DNA of 64,000 nucleotides from CAXMMR01 sp965198995 (lineage in GTDB: Bacteria; Pseudomonadota; Alphaproteobacteria; Acetobacterales; Acetobacteraceae), in contig CBDAQG010000002.1 in the NCBI GenBank assembly GCA_965198995.1, forward strand, positions 2,976,001 through 3,040,000, written 5' to 3'. A program made the position numbers and the translations under genes. The first letter of the stretch is position 1; every line of letters begins with the position of its first letter. The notes below the pieces were generated by a model. That model saw only the letters and a list, made by a program, of their open reading frames with translations, did not search any database and was not told the DNA's origin. Of this stretch, positions 29,101 to 36,765 are shown piece by piece.

Positions 29101-32100
29101 GGTGGCGTCGCTGACGGTTGCGGAGCCGAACGGGTTGATCGTGGCGCTGCCGGTGGTGCTCTCGCCCGAGGCGATGCCGGCGATCATCGGCGCGGCCGTC
29201 GTGCCGGGATTGCTGGGCGCGGTGGCGGGGGTGTCGCTCAGGTTGGTGGTGGCCGTGGCCTGCAGGCCGGCCTGGTTGGCGACATCGAGGGCGATGCTGG
29301 TGCTGGTGGCGGCGGCGCCGGCGACGGGGGTAAAGACGAGGCTCTGCAGCTCGGCGGTGAGCGCGGCCGGGCTGGTGGCGGCGAGGGTGTAGACGCCCGG
29401 CGAGGTCTCGGTGAGGCCGGCGCCGCTGAGCGCGCCATTGGCGTCGCTCGGGGCGTTGTTGACGTCGAGCGTGATGGTGGCGCTGTCGGCGGCGTTGGTG
29501 GTGGCGTCGCTGACGGTTGCGGAGCCGAACGGGTTGATCGTGGCGCTGCCGGTGGTGCTCTCGCCCGAGGCGATGCCGGCGATCATCGGCGCGGCCGTCG
29601 TGCCGGGATTGCTGGGCGCGGTGGCGGGGGTGTCGCTCAGGTTGGTGGTGGCCGTGGCCTGCAGGCCGGCCTGGTTGGCGACATCGAGGGCGATGCTGGT
29701 GCTGGTGGCGGCGGCGCCGGCGACCGGGGTAAAGACGAGGCTCTGCAGCTCGGCGGTGAGCGCGGCCGGGCTGGTGGCGGCGAGGGTGTAGACGCCGGGC
29801 GAGGTCTCGGTGAGGCCGGCGCCGCTGAGCGCGCCGTTGGCGTCGCTCGGGGCGTTGTTGACGTCGAGCGTGATGGTGGCGCTGTCGGCGGCGTTGGTGG
29901 TGGCGTCGCTGACGGTTGCGGAGCCGAACGGGTTGATCGTGGCGCTGCCGGTGGTGCTCTCGCCCGAGGCGATGCCGGCGATCATCGGCGCGGCCGTCGT
30001 GCCGGGATTGCTGGGCGCGGTGGCGGGGGTGTCGCTCAGGTTGGTGGTGGCCGTGGCCTGCAGGCCGGCCTGGTTGGCGACGTCGAGGGCGATGCTGGTG
30101 CTGGTGGCGGCAGTGCCGGCGACGGGGGTAAAGACGAGGCTCTGCAGCTCGGCGGTGAGCGCGGCCGGGCTGGTGGCGGCGAGGGTGTAGACGCCGGGCG
30201 AGGTCTCGGTGAGGCCGGCGCCGCTGAGCGCGCCGTTGGCGTCGCTCGGGGCGTTGTTGACGTCGAGCGTGATGGTGGCGCTGTCGGCGGCGTTGGTGGT
30301 GGCGTCGCTGACGGTTGCGGAGCCGAACGGGTTGATCGTGGCGCTGCCGGTGGTGCTCTCGCCCGAGGCGATGCCGGCGATCATCGGCGCGGCCGTCGTG
30401 CCGGGATTGCTGGGCGCGGTGGCGGGGGTGTCGCTCAGGTTGGTGGTGGCCGTGGCCTGCAGGCCGGCCTGGTTGGCGACATCGAGGGCGATGCTGGTGC
30501 TGGTGGCGGCGGCGCCGGCGACGGGGGTAAAGACGAGGCTCTGCAGCTCGGCGGTGAGCGCGGCCGGGCTGGTGGCGGCGAGGGTGTAGACGCCGGGCGA
30601 GGTCTCGGTGAGGCCGGCGCCGCTGAGCGCGCCATTGGCGTCGCTCGGGGCGTTGTTGACGTCGAGCGTGATGGTGGCGCTGTCGGCGGCGTTGGTGGTG
30701 GCGTCGCTGACGGTTGCGGAGCCGAACGGGTTGATCGTGGCGCTGCCGGTGGTGCTCTCGCCCGAGGCGATGCCGGCGATCATCGGCGCGGCCGTCGTGC
30801 CGGGATTGCTGGGCGCGGTGGCGGGGGTGTCGCTCAGGTTGGTGGTGGCCGTGGCCTGGAGGCCGGCCTGGTTGGCGACATCGAGGGCGATGCTGGTGCT
30901 GGTGGCGGCAGTGCCGGCGACCGGGGTAAAGACGAGGCTCTGCAGCTCGGCGGTGAGCGCGGCCGGGCTGGTGGCGGCGAGGGTGTAGACGCCGGGCGAG
31001 GTCTCGGTGAGGCCGGCGCCGCTGAGCGCGCCGTTGGCGTCGCTCGGGGCGTTGTTGACGTCGAGCGTGATGGTGGCGCTGTCGGCGGCGTTGGTGGTGG
31101 CGTCGCTGACGGTTGCGGAGCCGAACGGGTTGATCGTGGCGCTGCCGGTGGTGCTCTCGCCCGAGGCGATGCCGGCGATCATCGGCGCGGCCGTCGTGCC
31201 GGGATTGCTGGGCGCGGTGGCGGGGGTGTCGCTCAGGTTGGTGGTGGCCGTGGCCTGCAGGCCGGCCTGGTTGGCGACGTCGAGGGCGATGCTGGTGCTG
31301 GTGGCGGCAGTGCCGGCGACGGGGGTAAAGACGAGGCTCTGCAGCTCGGCGGTGAGCGCGGCCGGGCTGGTGGCGGCGAGGGTGTAGACGCCCGGCGAGG
31401 TCTCGGTGAGGCCGGCGCCGCTGAGCGCGCCATTGGCGTCGCTCGGGGCGTTGTTGACGTCGAGCGTGATGGTGGCGCTGTCGGCGGCGTTGGTGGTGGC
31501 GTCGCTGACGGTTGCGGAGCCGAACGGGTTGATCGTGGCGCTGCCGGTGGTGCTCTCGCCCGAGGCGATGCCGGCGATCATCGGCGCAGCCGTGACGACG
31601 GGGGCGGCTGGCTGATAGGCGAGCGTCGTCGTGCCGGTAACCGAGGCTCCGCCCGCGTTGGTGACAGCAAGCGTGATCGTGGTCGTGCCGCCATCCGGGG
31701 CTTCAGGTTTGAAGCTCAGCTCGTTCAACTCGCTGCTGAGCGTCGCCGGCGTGGTGGCCGAAAGGCTGTAAATGCCAGGCGAGGTCTCGACCAACCAGCT
31801 GCCGGTAAGCACGCCATTGCTGTCGCTCGGTGAACCGTTCGCGTCTAGCGTGATGGTTGCGCTATCGGCGGCATTGGGCGACGTGTCGCTGATGCTGACG
31901 GAGCCGAACGGGTCGACCGTCGCGCTCCCCATTCCAGACTCCTGAGCCGACAGGCCGGAGATGACCGGGCTGGCGGGAGCAGGCATGGGCGTGGTGCTGA
32001 GCGTGGTCGATGCCGTCGCAGAGATCCGGGCGGCGTTCGTGACGTCAAGCGAGATCGTCGTGGTGCCGGGCGAACTGCTCGGCGTGAAAACCACCTGATC

Positions 32101-33468
32101 GAGCTCGCTCGTCAGCGTGGCCGGGCTCGTGGCGGCAAGGGTGTAGGTGCCCTGACCCACGCTGGTGAGCACGTTGGCCGGCAAGCTACCGGTGGACAGG
32201 CTACCGACGCCGCCAGCCGAAAGCACGATTGTCGCCGAATCCGAGGCGCCAGCCGAAGCATCCGACACCGAAACGCTCCCAAAGGGTTTGATCGATGCGC
32301 CGTTGTTCGCGCTCTCTGCGGCGGGCAGTCCGGTGATCGAGGGCGCGGCGGCAAAGACGTCGATGGATGTGATGCCGAGCGTCTCCGTTCCGACGGCCGA
32401 GACCGCCTGGAGCGTGACCGTGGTGGAGGTCGGTGTGCCGTTCGAGGAGGGTGTTGGAGTGAAGGTCAGGCCGTCGAGCGCCGCCGTCGGATCACCCGAG
32501 CTTAGAAGATTGAGTGTGTAGGTGCCCGAGCCAGCCGAAGTTTCGGTCAAGCCGGTGCCGCTGAGCACGCCGTTGGCGTCACCAGGAACGCCGTCGTCAG
32601 ACGTGATGATGCGCAAAGCGGTCGGGTTCCGGGGGTCGATGCCGGTCAGATCGACATCGGCGAACGGGCTGACGCTGGAGGCGCCTGTGGCGATCGAGCT
32701 GGCAAGTCCACTCAGCACCGGCACGGACGGGGTATCGACATTGAGCGAGACCCGCGGAACGACGACCGTTCCAGCCGCGCTGACGATGGAGGTGTCAAGC
32801 TCGACCATGGTGGACGCTCCCGGCGCGGCTGCGACGGGGGTGAATTGCAGGTTGTCGAGGTTGGCATTAAGGCCGGCTAAAGTCGGCGCATTTACCCTAT
32901 ACAGACCGTTGCCGAGCGAGCTCACGCCGGTGCCGGACAGAGTGCCGTCCGCGTTGCTGGCGACACCGTTGACGGTGAGCGTAACGTTTGCCGAGGCGGC
33001 AATCGCCGACGGGTCAGCGATGGTCAGACCGCTTAGTGGCGTCAATGTCGTGCCGACAACGCTGGTGAGTTGCGTCGTCGCGTCGGTCACGGTCGGCAGC
33101 ACCGCGCCGATGACCGAGGAGGCGGTGCTCTGCGTCATCGGATCGGTGACGGTGAGCGTCAGCATGGGCGCGACTGTCGCACCCGCGGCGGGCGTAAACT
33201 GCAGCGCCTTCAGCGCCGTGGTGAGCAGCGCCGGCGAGGCGGCGCTCAGCGTGTAACTTCCTGGCGTCGAGCCGGCGACCAGGCCCAGCCCCGACAAAGT
33301 GCCAAGGGCGGATGTCGGCATCGAGCCATTCGTCAGCATTATGGACGCGCTAACCGGGTCGATCAGCGGGCCACCGATCGAGACCGCTGATAATGGGTCC
33401 GAACTGCCGAGCAGTGACAGCGAGACGTTGGACAGGAGGCCATTGATGCTGATTGGAGTAGAAGCCAC
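23176..33468 (-). CDS. giant repetitive RTX-like secreted protein / adhesin
   Basis: 3,430 residues, one uninterrupted frame from GTG 33468, with GAGGGA 8 bases upstream. There is no Sec signal. Residues 1 to ~620 and ~1950 to ~2740 hold diverged copies of a ~130-residue beta domain (pattern GxLSGxGL...GxYTLxAxSPAxLTxELQxLxFTP). Residues ~620-1950 are ten nearly identical copies. About 2740-3060 resembles a beta-helix (FSVSTPSNYIVNGQLAS...). About 3060-3430 is glycine/aspartate-rich nonapeptide-like sequence (GPGADTLYAGSGNDTLYGGV) ending FKVGQDQIALFGYG...LLGVSSLSANSIV, which is typical of type I secretion targets. The likely role is surface adhesion or biofilm matrix. No T1SS genes are adjacent. 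Function is inferred from architecture only. Confidence 0.85.
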   Translation of the reverse strand: MASTPISINGLLSNVSLSLLGSSDPLSAVSIGGPLIDPVSASIMLTNGSMPTSALGTLSGLGLVAGSTPGSYTLSAASPALLTTALKALQFTPAAGATVAPMLTLTVTDPMTQSTASSVIGAVLPTVTDATTQLTSVVGTTLTPLSGLTIADPSAIAASANVTLTVNGVASNADGTLSGTGVSSLGNGLYRVNAPTLAGLNANLDNLQFTPVAAAPGASTMVELDTSIVSAAGTVVVPRVSLNVDTPSVPVLSGLASSIATGASSVSPFADVDLTGIDPRNPTALRIITSDDGVPGDANGVLSGTGLTETSAGSGTYTLNLLSSGDPTAALDGLTFTPTPSSNGTPTSTTVTLQAVSAVGTETLGITSIDVFAAAPSITGLPAAESANNGASIKPFGSVSVSDASAGASDSATIVLSAGGVGSLSTGSLPANVLTSVGQGTYTLAATSPATLTSELDQVVFTPSSSPGTTTISLDVTNAARISATASTTLSTTPMPAPASPVISGLSAQESGMGSATVDPFGSVSISDTSPNAADSATITLDANGSPSDSNGVLTGSWLVETSPGIYSLSATTPATLSSELNELSFKPEAPDGGTTTITLAVTNAGGASVTGTTTLAYQPAAPVVTAAPMIAGIASGESTTGSATINPFGSATVSDATTNAADSATITLDVNNAPSDANGALSGAGLTETSPGVYTLAATSPAALTAELQSLVFTPVAGTAATSTSIALDVANQAGLQATATTNLSDTPATAPSNPGTTAAPMIAGIASGESTTGSATINPFGSATVSDATTNAADSATITLDVNNAPSDANGALSGAGLTETSPGVYTLAATSPAALTAELQSLVFTPVAGTAATSTSIALDVANQAGLQATATTNLSDTPATAPSNPGTTAAPMIAGIASGESTTGSATINPFGSATVSDATTNAADSATITLDVNNAPSDANGALSGAGLTETSPGVYTLAATSPAALTAELQSLVFTPVAGAAATSTSIALDVANQAGLQATATTNLSDTPATAPSNPGTTAAPMIAGIASGESTTGSATINPFGSATVSDATTNAADSATITLDVNNAPSDANGALSGAGLTETSPGVYTLAATSPAALTAELQSLVFTPVAGTAATSTSIALDVANQAGLQATATTNLSDTPATAPSNPGTTAAPMIAGIASGESTTGSATINPFGSATVSDATTNAADSATITLDVNNAPSDANGALSGAGLTETSPGVYTLAATSPAALTAELQSLVFTPVAGAAATSTSIALDVANQAGLQATATTNLSDTPATAPSNPGTTAAPMIAGIASGESTTGSATINPFGSATVSDATTNAADSATITLDVNNAPSDANGALSGAGLTETSPGVYTLAATSPAALTAELQSLVFTPVAGAAATSTSIALDVANQAGLQATATTNLSDTPATAPSNPGTTAAPMIAGIASGESTTGSATINPFGSATVSDATTNAADSATITLDVNNAPSDANGALSGAGLTETSPGVYTLAATSPAALTAELQSLVFTPVAGTAATSTSIALDVANQAGLQATATTNLSDTPATAPSNPGTTAAPMIAGIASGESTTGSATINPFGSATVSDATTNAADSATITLDVNNAPSDANGALSGAGLTETSPGVYTLAATSPAALTAELQSLVFTPVAGAAATSTSIALDVANQAGLQATATTNLSDTPATAPSNPGTTAAPMIAGIASGESTTGSATINPFGSATVSDATTNAADSATITLDVNNAPSDANGALSGAGLTETSPGVYTLAATSPAALTAELQSLVFTPVAGTAATSTSIALDVANQAGLQATATTNLSDTPATAPSNPGTTAAPMIAGIASGESTTGSATINPFGSATVSDATTNAADSATITLDVNNAPSDANGALSGAGLTETSPGVYTLAATSPAALTAELQSLVFTPVAGAAATSTSIALDVANQAGLQATATTNLSDTPASPSSSSAGTATPMISGLPKSESYSGTATISPFASTMVTDATINAADSATITLDVNNAPSDAAGSLSGSGLVETSTGVYTLTATSPAALTAELQALVLSPAPGVASGSISISVRIDNQESLTATAATDFSYTGAGTGTGTSTGTMTTYAAAPLISGQSSSQYVVGTASTHPFGSVNVIDTSTNASESATIVLLNSSNEISDASGQLTGSGLIETSAGLYRLVAATPQALTAELQALTFTPLEDTTTRVVLGVVNQAGDQASTGTELTYSNASAAGTSTPVISGLAASENAVNLNPTTPFGAVTVSDTSAGASDSAIIQLRLSSDDTTANDGFVNSDAAGTLSGAGLVHTGAGLYALNATSPAVLTAELQALVFTPAAQDSFGLVLQVSNSASLSTVGATGLNYSSQSTSGADNAVVLSGLPATQNDSIGVVTHPFGSVNLTDGSSGASDKVIIRTFNGVTISDAPGTLSGLGLSHIGTGLYELDYGSPGIISAELQDITFTPTADGNLTFLLDAVDKTGGEAVSITRLNVGAASSAGPVIDGLPDSESNSGNTSTHPFGSATVADASPGASESVTIVTYANNAPSDDNGSLSGTGLTQTAAGTYKLAATSPTALTAELQALIFTPAGGDSATPLSLLVTNQNGQVATAVTSFNNSSQQASGSSPVISALRSTETAPGGTTVSPFGQIAVFDAGANGSITATVTTLVGNLASDANGTLALYGSSLSKTGTGTYTLTAKTPAALATQLAELAFTPTTINASTTNFSVTVTDANRQSATSGTTLNYTQGSGTAGPGHIFYWLSPSSFSVSTPSNYIVNGQLASNAPTMGDVVDFATGSTTPYTVGSEGAAGSVVVRGDSVTMTGVLTTSTASLQATGADTFPGATAGLRVVADGLLTLSTNASVTGTDSVVIGGAFTTGGLTTGGLVVHGTLSEGSGSVGNDGIGQVSVSGSGANWTTSGMVSVGGGDVGLVALSNGGSLHAADVMLAQNGSLSLDETASVAGTLALAGGTLDGVAANSQAGTVVVHNAVTLQSGSESLVEGTGATTRLTGAISGAGTLAVTGQVQLATTANTASVSVLANGATLAIDTPNAQGMSGIQTNAGSTNTISLYDGVLPVNTTYVTSSGDDTIAAGSGSSLIAASTAANASGNSLKVTGGSGQITVVGGSGNTVVLGTTGTIEAYAGSAGGYVQGGSDGGNVLIATGGLTTLVGGGSGDILFAAGSGSDQLFASGANQTLVGGGGFSELIGQANNVLYGGGTGQAVLFGGATDTLVGGVGSSVLVTSDGDDAYGGPGNATIYGGNGSSVIYGSSGNASDVLVAGPGADTLYAGSGNDTLYGGVNGSTLSGNATGSTLMIGHGGSNTFIGNAGTETVYGGTGNDTFETGSGSMLAIQGGGNDTTLFGSGLATVFGGTGMNAYDFVKGVSGGVDVISGFKVGQDQIALFGYGSGTSGVASQNSAGGATNVLLTDGTRITLLGVSSLSANSIV
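27617..31607 (-). repeat. ten tandem 399-bp coding repeats
   Basis: Ten units of exactly 399 bp (133 codons) inside the giant gene, each beginning APMIAGIASGESTTGSATIN and ending SNPGTT. The most visible differences are a Thr/Ala codon in VAG(T/A)AATSTSI and scattered synonymous changes. The T and A types occur in a mixed order along the array (T T A T A A T A T A from the N-terminus), consistent with homogenisation by recombination. Confidence 0.95.
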
Positions 33469-34120
33469 AGTCGCAATCCCTCAGTATGTTTACGCTGCAA
33501 AGCAGACGCAGTGATACGATAGGCGAGAGACTGCAGTCGCAGCTCAACTCACCATTTAACTGATTACTTCAGATTTTAGGACTTGGTAGTCGATGTCTCT
33601 TGTCTTGTTCGTCCCAACTTACCGAGTGGCGCCATTTATTATGGCTGCTTGCCGGTTCGCCTGGTATATCCCTTGATGGGATGCCAGGACAGTATCACAA
33701 CCTGAGCGTGTAGTCTCTCAGATTCATGCACCAGGAGCATAAATTAGTTTTTTTCGATCAGCGCATCTAGATGATGACTGCCTCGTATAGGTGCGCTGTG
33801 GCTTGGACGAAGCGACAGTTCGGGCGTGAGGCCACGGTCGTCGCGCGGCAGATCAGCCCGGGCCGGCACATGAACCAGCGCCGATCCGCCGACGAGCCGC
33901 AGGCCCGCGAGCGACCGCAAGGCCGCTTAGTCGGGTCACCACAAGATCGATGCCAGAATGGGCGGACGGCCGGGCCGGGCCGCTATCCGGTTGGGGATCG
34001 CCATCGTCGCTCAAAGACGGCGACGACGTCCATCGCGGCGCCTGCCACCCGGCCTGATCTTCCTGGCGGCCGTGTGACGAACCTGCACGAAGATCAGCCG
34101 ACGGCAGCGTGCGGCAGCTG
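33469..34120. other. AT-richer control region then unassigned stretch
   Basis: Positions 33500-33770 are markedly AT-richer than the rest of the window (runs such as TAAATTAGTTTTTTTCG near 33745) and should contain the promoter of the giant gene. Positions 33771-34120 have only an Arg/Pro-rich open frame without family resemblance, which I do not call a gene. Confidence 0.4.
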
Positions 34121-34290
34121 CTACATCAGCCCATCGAGCGTCAGCGGAAGATCGTGGACGCGCTTGCCGGTGGCATTGAACACCGCATTGGCGACGGCCG
34201 CGGCGGTGCCGGTAATGCCGATCTCGCCAATGCCGTGCGCGGATCGGGGATGTCGGTCCAGATCACGTCGCGCAAGGGTTGGGCCAGGCG
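34121..34290 (-). pseudogene. xanthine dehydrogenase/aldehyde oxidase large-subunit C-terminal fragment
   Basis: Reading leftward to a stop at 34121: IGEIGITGTAAAVANAVFNA, then TGKRVHDLPLTLDGLM. This is the conserved end of molybdopterin-binding XdhB/CoxL-type subunits (GxGExG...ANAVxxATGxRxxxLP). A frameshift near 34245 separates it from an upstream VIWTDIPDPRTA. Only ~50 codons are left. It is a relic without its FeS or FAD partners. Confidence 0.7.
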
Positions 34291-34388
34291 CCTGTGGCGC
34301 CCTTGCTAGCCAGGCACCGCCTGGACAGGACCCGGCCTGACAACGTCACAGAGCCGTAAGCGTGGCCAGACCAGCCGCGCCTGGGTGA

Positions 34389-34727
34389 TTACCCAAACGG
34401 GTTCTTGACCGTTTTGCTTGGCAGCGGCGGTAGCGTGGCCGGCAAGTCATCCTGCTGCTCAAGATAGGTCACTTCGGGCAGCCGATCATCCGGATGGAAA
34501 TCGCCCTGGCGCGGCGTGTCGCCGGCAGCAGCAAGACTGGCGGTTGTCGGGTGTTCGGCTGACCAAAGCGCGCCGTGCGTCACGCCAGAGGCAAGGGACG
34601 CATAAGTTTCGTTGCACAGCATAGTGGTGCGTTGGGCGAGGCTCTGCCGCACCAGGGCCGGCGGAAGGCCACCGGCGAAGAACCAGGGGCAGCCGGGCTG
34701 TGCGCTTGCGCACAACGGCCAGAGCAC
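34389..34727 (-). pseudogene. DNA/RNA non-specific endonuclease, N-terminal fragment
   Basis: 112 codons. A hydrophobic/Ala start may be part of a signal peptide. Then comes TTMLCNETYASLASGVTHGA, LWSAEHPTTASLAAAGDTPR and GDFHPDDRLPE, the conserved N-terminal half of NucA/EndA-like ββα-Me nucleases. Instead of the expected SGYDRGHMAP active-site block, the frame ends in an unrelated tail (TYLEQQDDLPATLPPLPSKT). The catalytic His and Asn are therefore missing and the product cannot be active. Confidence 0.7.
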
Positions 34728-34882
34728 GGCTGGGACTGGGCCGAGTTCCGCCGGTTGTCTGCCATGGGGTGGTCCTTACAAGGAGGCGGGATGGTTACGC
34801 GGCGGCGGCGATGGCGATACGATGGCCGGGCTGGCTGTGCGGCATCTCGGAACGGCACCGCCACGCCTTTGGCGCCGCCATG

Positions 34883-35902
34883 CTAATGCGTATCGAACAT
34901 CGCCTGGATGTCCGCCAGATCCCGGGTGCGCGACAGTGCGAGCATCAACAGGATACGGGCTTTCTGAGGGTTCAAACCGTCGGCCGCGACGAAGCCCAGC
35001 TCGCGCAGGCCGCGACGTAACGCGACCCGGCCGCCCAGGCCGCGCGTCGACTGCACCACGATGCAGCCACTCGCGCGCGCCTCTTCGAGGGCTGTTCGCT
35101 CCGCCGCCGGAACCAGGCCGGGCAGCATGCCTGCCGACACGATGCCTGCTGCGCCGGCGGCGACGAACGCACGCACTGCGGCGCCGTCGGCGCCGGCGTA
35201 GCCGTAGCTGATGTCGACGCGCGGCGCCTGCCGCAAGTGCTCGATGGTGAAGGCGCTTGCGGCCGTATGGCGCTTGAGCGGCGCCAGCGCGAAGCGCGGA
35301 CCGTCGCCGTCCACCACGCCGAGCGGACCGGCCTCGGGCGAGACAAAGGTCTGCAGCCGGTATGTCAGGCTTTTGGTCACGTGGCGGGCAGCATGGATCT
35401 CGTCGTTGAGCACGACGAGCACGCCCTTGCCGCGAGCTTCCGGCGCCGCCGCGGTTCGCAGCGCCGCGACGAGGTTCATCGGCCCGTCGGCACCGGCCGC
35501 GCTGGCTGGCCGCTGGGCCGCGGTCATCACGACCGGCCGGTCGGTCTTCAGGACTAGGTTCAACGCGTAGGCGGTCTCCTCGAGCGTGGCGGTGCCGTGC
35601 CCGACGACGATGCCCCGCAGGTTCGGCTCGGCGCTGAACGCGCCTGCGATCAGTTCGGCAAGCTCGACCCACTGCGTCGGGCCGATCTCGTTGCTGTTGA
35701 TGCGCGAGAACGACAGCGGCGCGAGGTCGTAGGCCGAGCGGATAGCGTCCGGCAACGCTGCGAGAAGGTCTGCCGCATCGAGCTTGCTGTTGAATTCGGG
35801 GTAATCGAGCACGTCGAGCGGGTCGAGCGCCTGACACGAGATCGTGCCGCCGGTGCCGATAAAGCCGAGCTTTGGAAGCCCGAGCTTTGGCCGGGCCGTC
35901 AT
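34883..35902 (-). CDS. asparaginase-family amidohydrolase
   Basis: 339 residues, complete. The first catalytic Thr lies in FIGTGGTISCQ (residues ~14-24). The second block GIVVGHGTATLEETAYAL carries the Thr/Asp pair, and VVMTAAQRPASAAGADGPMN the Lys-containing region of the family, where the usual Lys is replaced in the visible motif. GLGGRVALRRGLRELGFV is near the C-terminus. There is no signal peptide, so it is cytoplasmic. Family enzymes cleave the side-chain amide of Asn or Gln, and some act on other mono-amides. Its start overlaps the stop of the GntR gene by four bases, so it is co-regulated with a putative catabolic cluster. The substrate may not be asparagine. Confidence 0.85.
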   Translation of the reverse strand: MTARPKLGLPKLGFIGTGGTISCQALDPLDVLDYPEFNSKLDAADLLAALPDAIRSAYDLAPLSFSRINSNEIGPTQWVELAELIAGAFSAEPNLRGIVVGHGTATLEETAYALNLVLKTDRPVVMTAAQRPASAAGADGPMNLVAALRTAAAPEARGKGVLVVLNDEIHAARHVTKSLTYRLQTFVSPEAGPLGVVDGDGPRFALAPLKRHTAASAFTIEHLRQAPRVDISYGYAGADGAAVRAFVAAGAAGIVSAGMLPGLVPAAERTALEEARASGCIVVQSTRGLGGRVALRRGLRELGFVAADGLNPQKARILLMLALSRTRDLADIQAMFDTH

Positions 35903-36564
35903 GCGCTCCGCGTCCGCTCGTCGATCGGCTTGCCTGAAGTGATCGCGTTCATTGCGGACAACAGATGGCTGCGCGCCACCGCCGCGGCCCAGTTCGCGTC
36001 GCGCGCCCGAAAGGCAGCCGCAAGTTCCCGATGATGGCCCGTGCTGCGCAGCAGATCCTCATCGCCATACGACATCAGTGCGTGCACCGACAGCGACGCC
36101 TCGACGATGCTCGCCACCATCGCCGCCAGTCGGCGGTTCCCGGAGGCCTCGACGATGATCCCGTGCAGCCGCGCGTTACCGGCCAGGAAGCGCGGGGCGA
36201 AATCCGGCGGCCGGCTGACCGCAAGACCATGCAGCTCGTCGGCGATCGCTTCGATCTCGTCGATCTCGGCGTCCGACAGCCGGCTGGTCGCGAGCTCGGC
36301 GGCATGGCTCTCGAGCAGAACCCGCAGGCTGAATACCTCCTGCAAATCCGCCTGGCCCCATCCGACAACGCGCGCGCCGCGGTTGGAGGTGAGTTCGACC
36401 AGGCCTTCCCCGTGCAGGCGCCGCAACGCTTCGCGCACCGGCGTTCTGCTGACGCCGATCCTGGCCGCGAGCTCTTCGCCGACCAGGTGCTGTCCGCGTT
36501 CGTAATGGCCGAGCCGGATGCCGTTCCGAATGTCCTGGTAGACCGTCTCCACCGCATCCTGCAT
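35899..36564 (-). CDS. GntR/FCD-family transcriptional regulator
   Basis: About 221 residues from ATG 36564 (MQDAVETVYQDIRNGIRLGH). The GntR winged HTH reads GEELAARIGVSRTPVREALR and RLHGEGLVELTSNRGARVVG. The all-helical FCD effector domain follows (ARLHGIIVEASGNRRLAAMV, with the metal/ligand His pattern ending GHHRELAAAFRARD). An upstream in-frame ATG (36600) would put the start ahead of a putative operator at 36580-36593, so I prefer the inner one. It is divergent to the TonB receptor and coupled to the asparaginase gene. It likely represses both directions until a pathway metabolite binds. Confidence 0.9.
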   Translation of the reverse strand: MQDAVETVYQDIRNGIRLGHYERGQHLVGEELAARIGVSRTPVREALRRLHGEGLVELTSNRGARVVGWGQADLQEVFSLRVLLESHAAELATSRLSDAEIDEIEAIADELHGLAVSRPPDFAPRFLAGNARLHGIIVEASGNRRLAAMVASIVEASLSVHALMSYGDEDLLRSTGHHRELAAAFRARDANWAAAVARSHLLSAMNAITSGKPIDERTRSA

Positions 36565-36579
36565 TGTCCAGCTCTCCCA

Positions 36580-36593
36580 GCAACTGTATCCAA
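36580..36593. promoter_or_regulatory. putative GntR operator, site 1
   Basis: GCAACTGTATCCAA, the exact reverse complement of 36709-36722. It lies 16 bases upstream of the GntR start codon. Confidence 0.6.
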
Positions 36594-36708
36594 GATCCAC
36601 CTAACGCCCAGGCGTTCGTAGATTCTGTGATTAAACCGCCAGCATGGATGCCGGCGAACGCCTAATATAGCAGCAATTCATATTTCTTGTTGTGAAGCCG
36701 GAAAGTAA

Positions 36709-36722
36709 TTGGATACAGTTGC
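36709..36722. promoter_or_regulatory. putative GntR operator, site 2
   Basis: TTGGATACAGTTGC, inverted copy of site 1, 44 bases before the TonB-receptor ATG. A possible -35 (TTGTTG, 36687) with 17-base spacing puts TGGATA at the -10 position, so a bound regulator would block polymerase. Confidence 0.6.
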
Positions 36723-36765
36723 GCGTCACGACGGAACCGTCCCGTCGATCGCCACCGAGGTGTCC

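Noticed and set aside
27617..31607. CRISPR-like array
   Set aside because: The 399-bp units are contiguous coding repeats without spacers.
27815..31615. Ten repeated 126-codon frames on the plus strand
   Set aside because: They arise from the antisense strand of the tandem repeat in the giant gene. Their periodic starts simply mirror the 399-bp unit.
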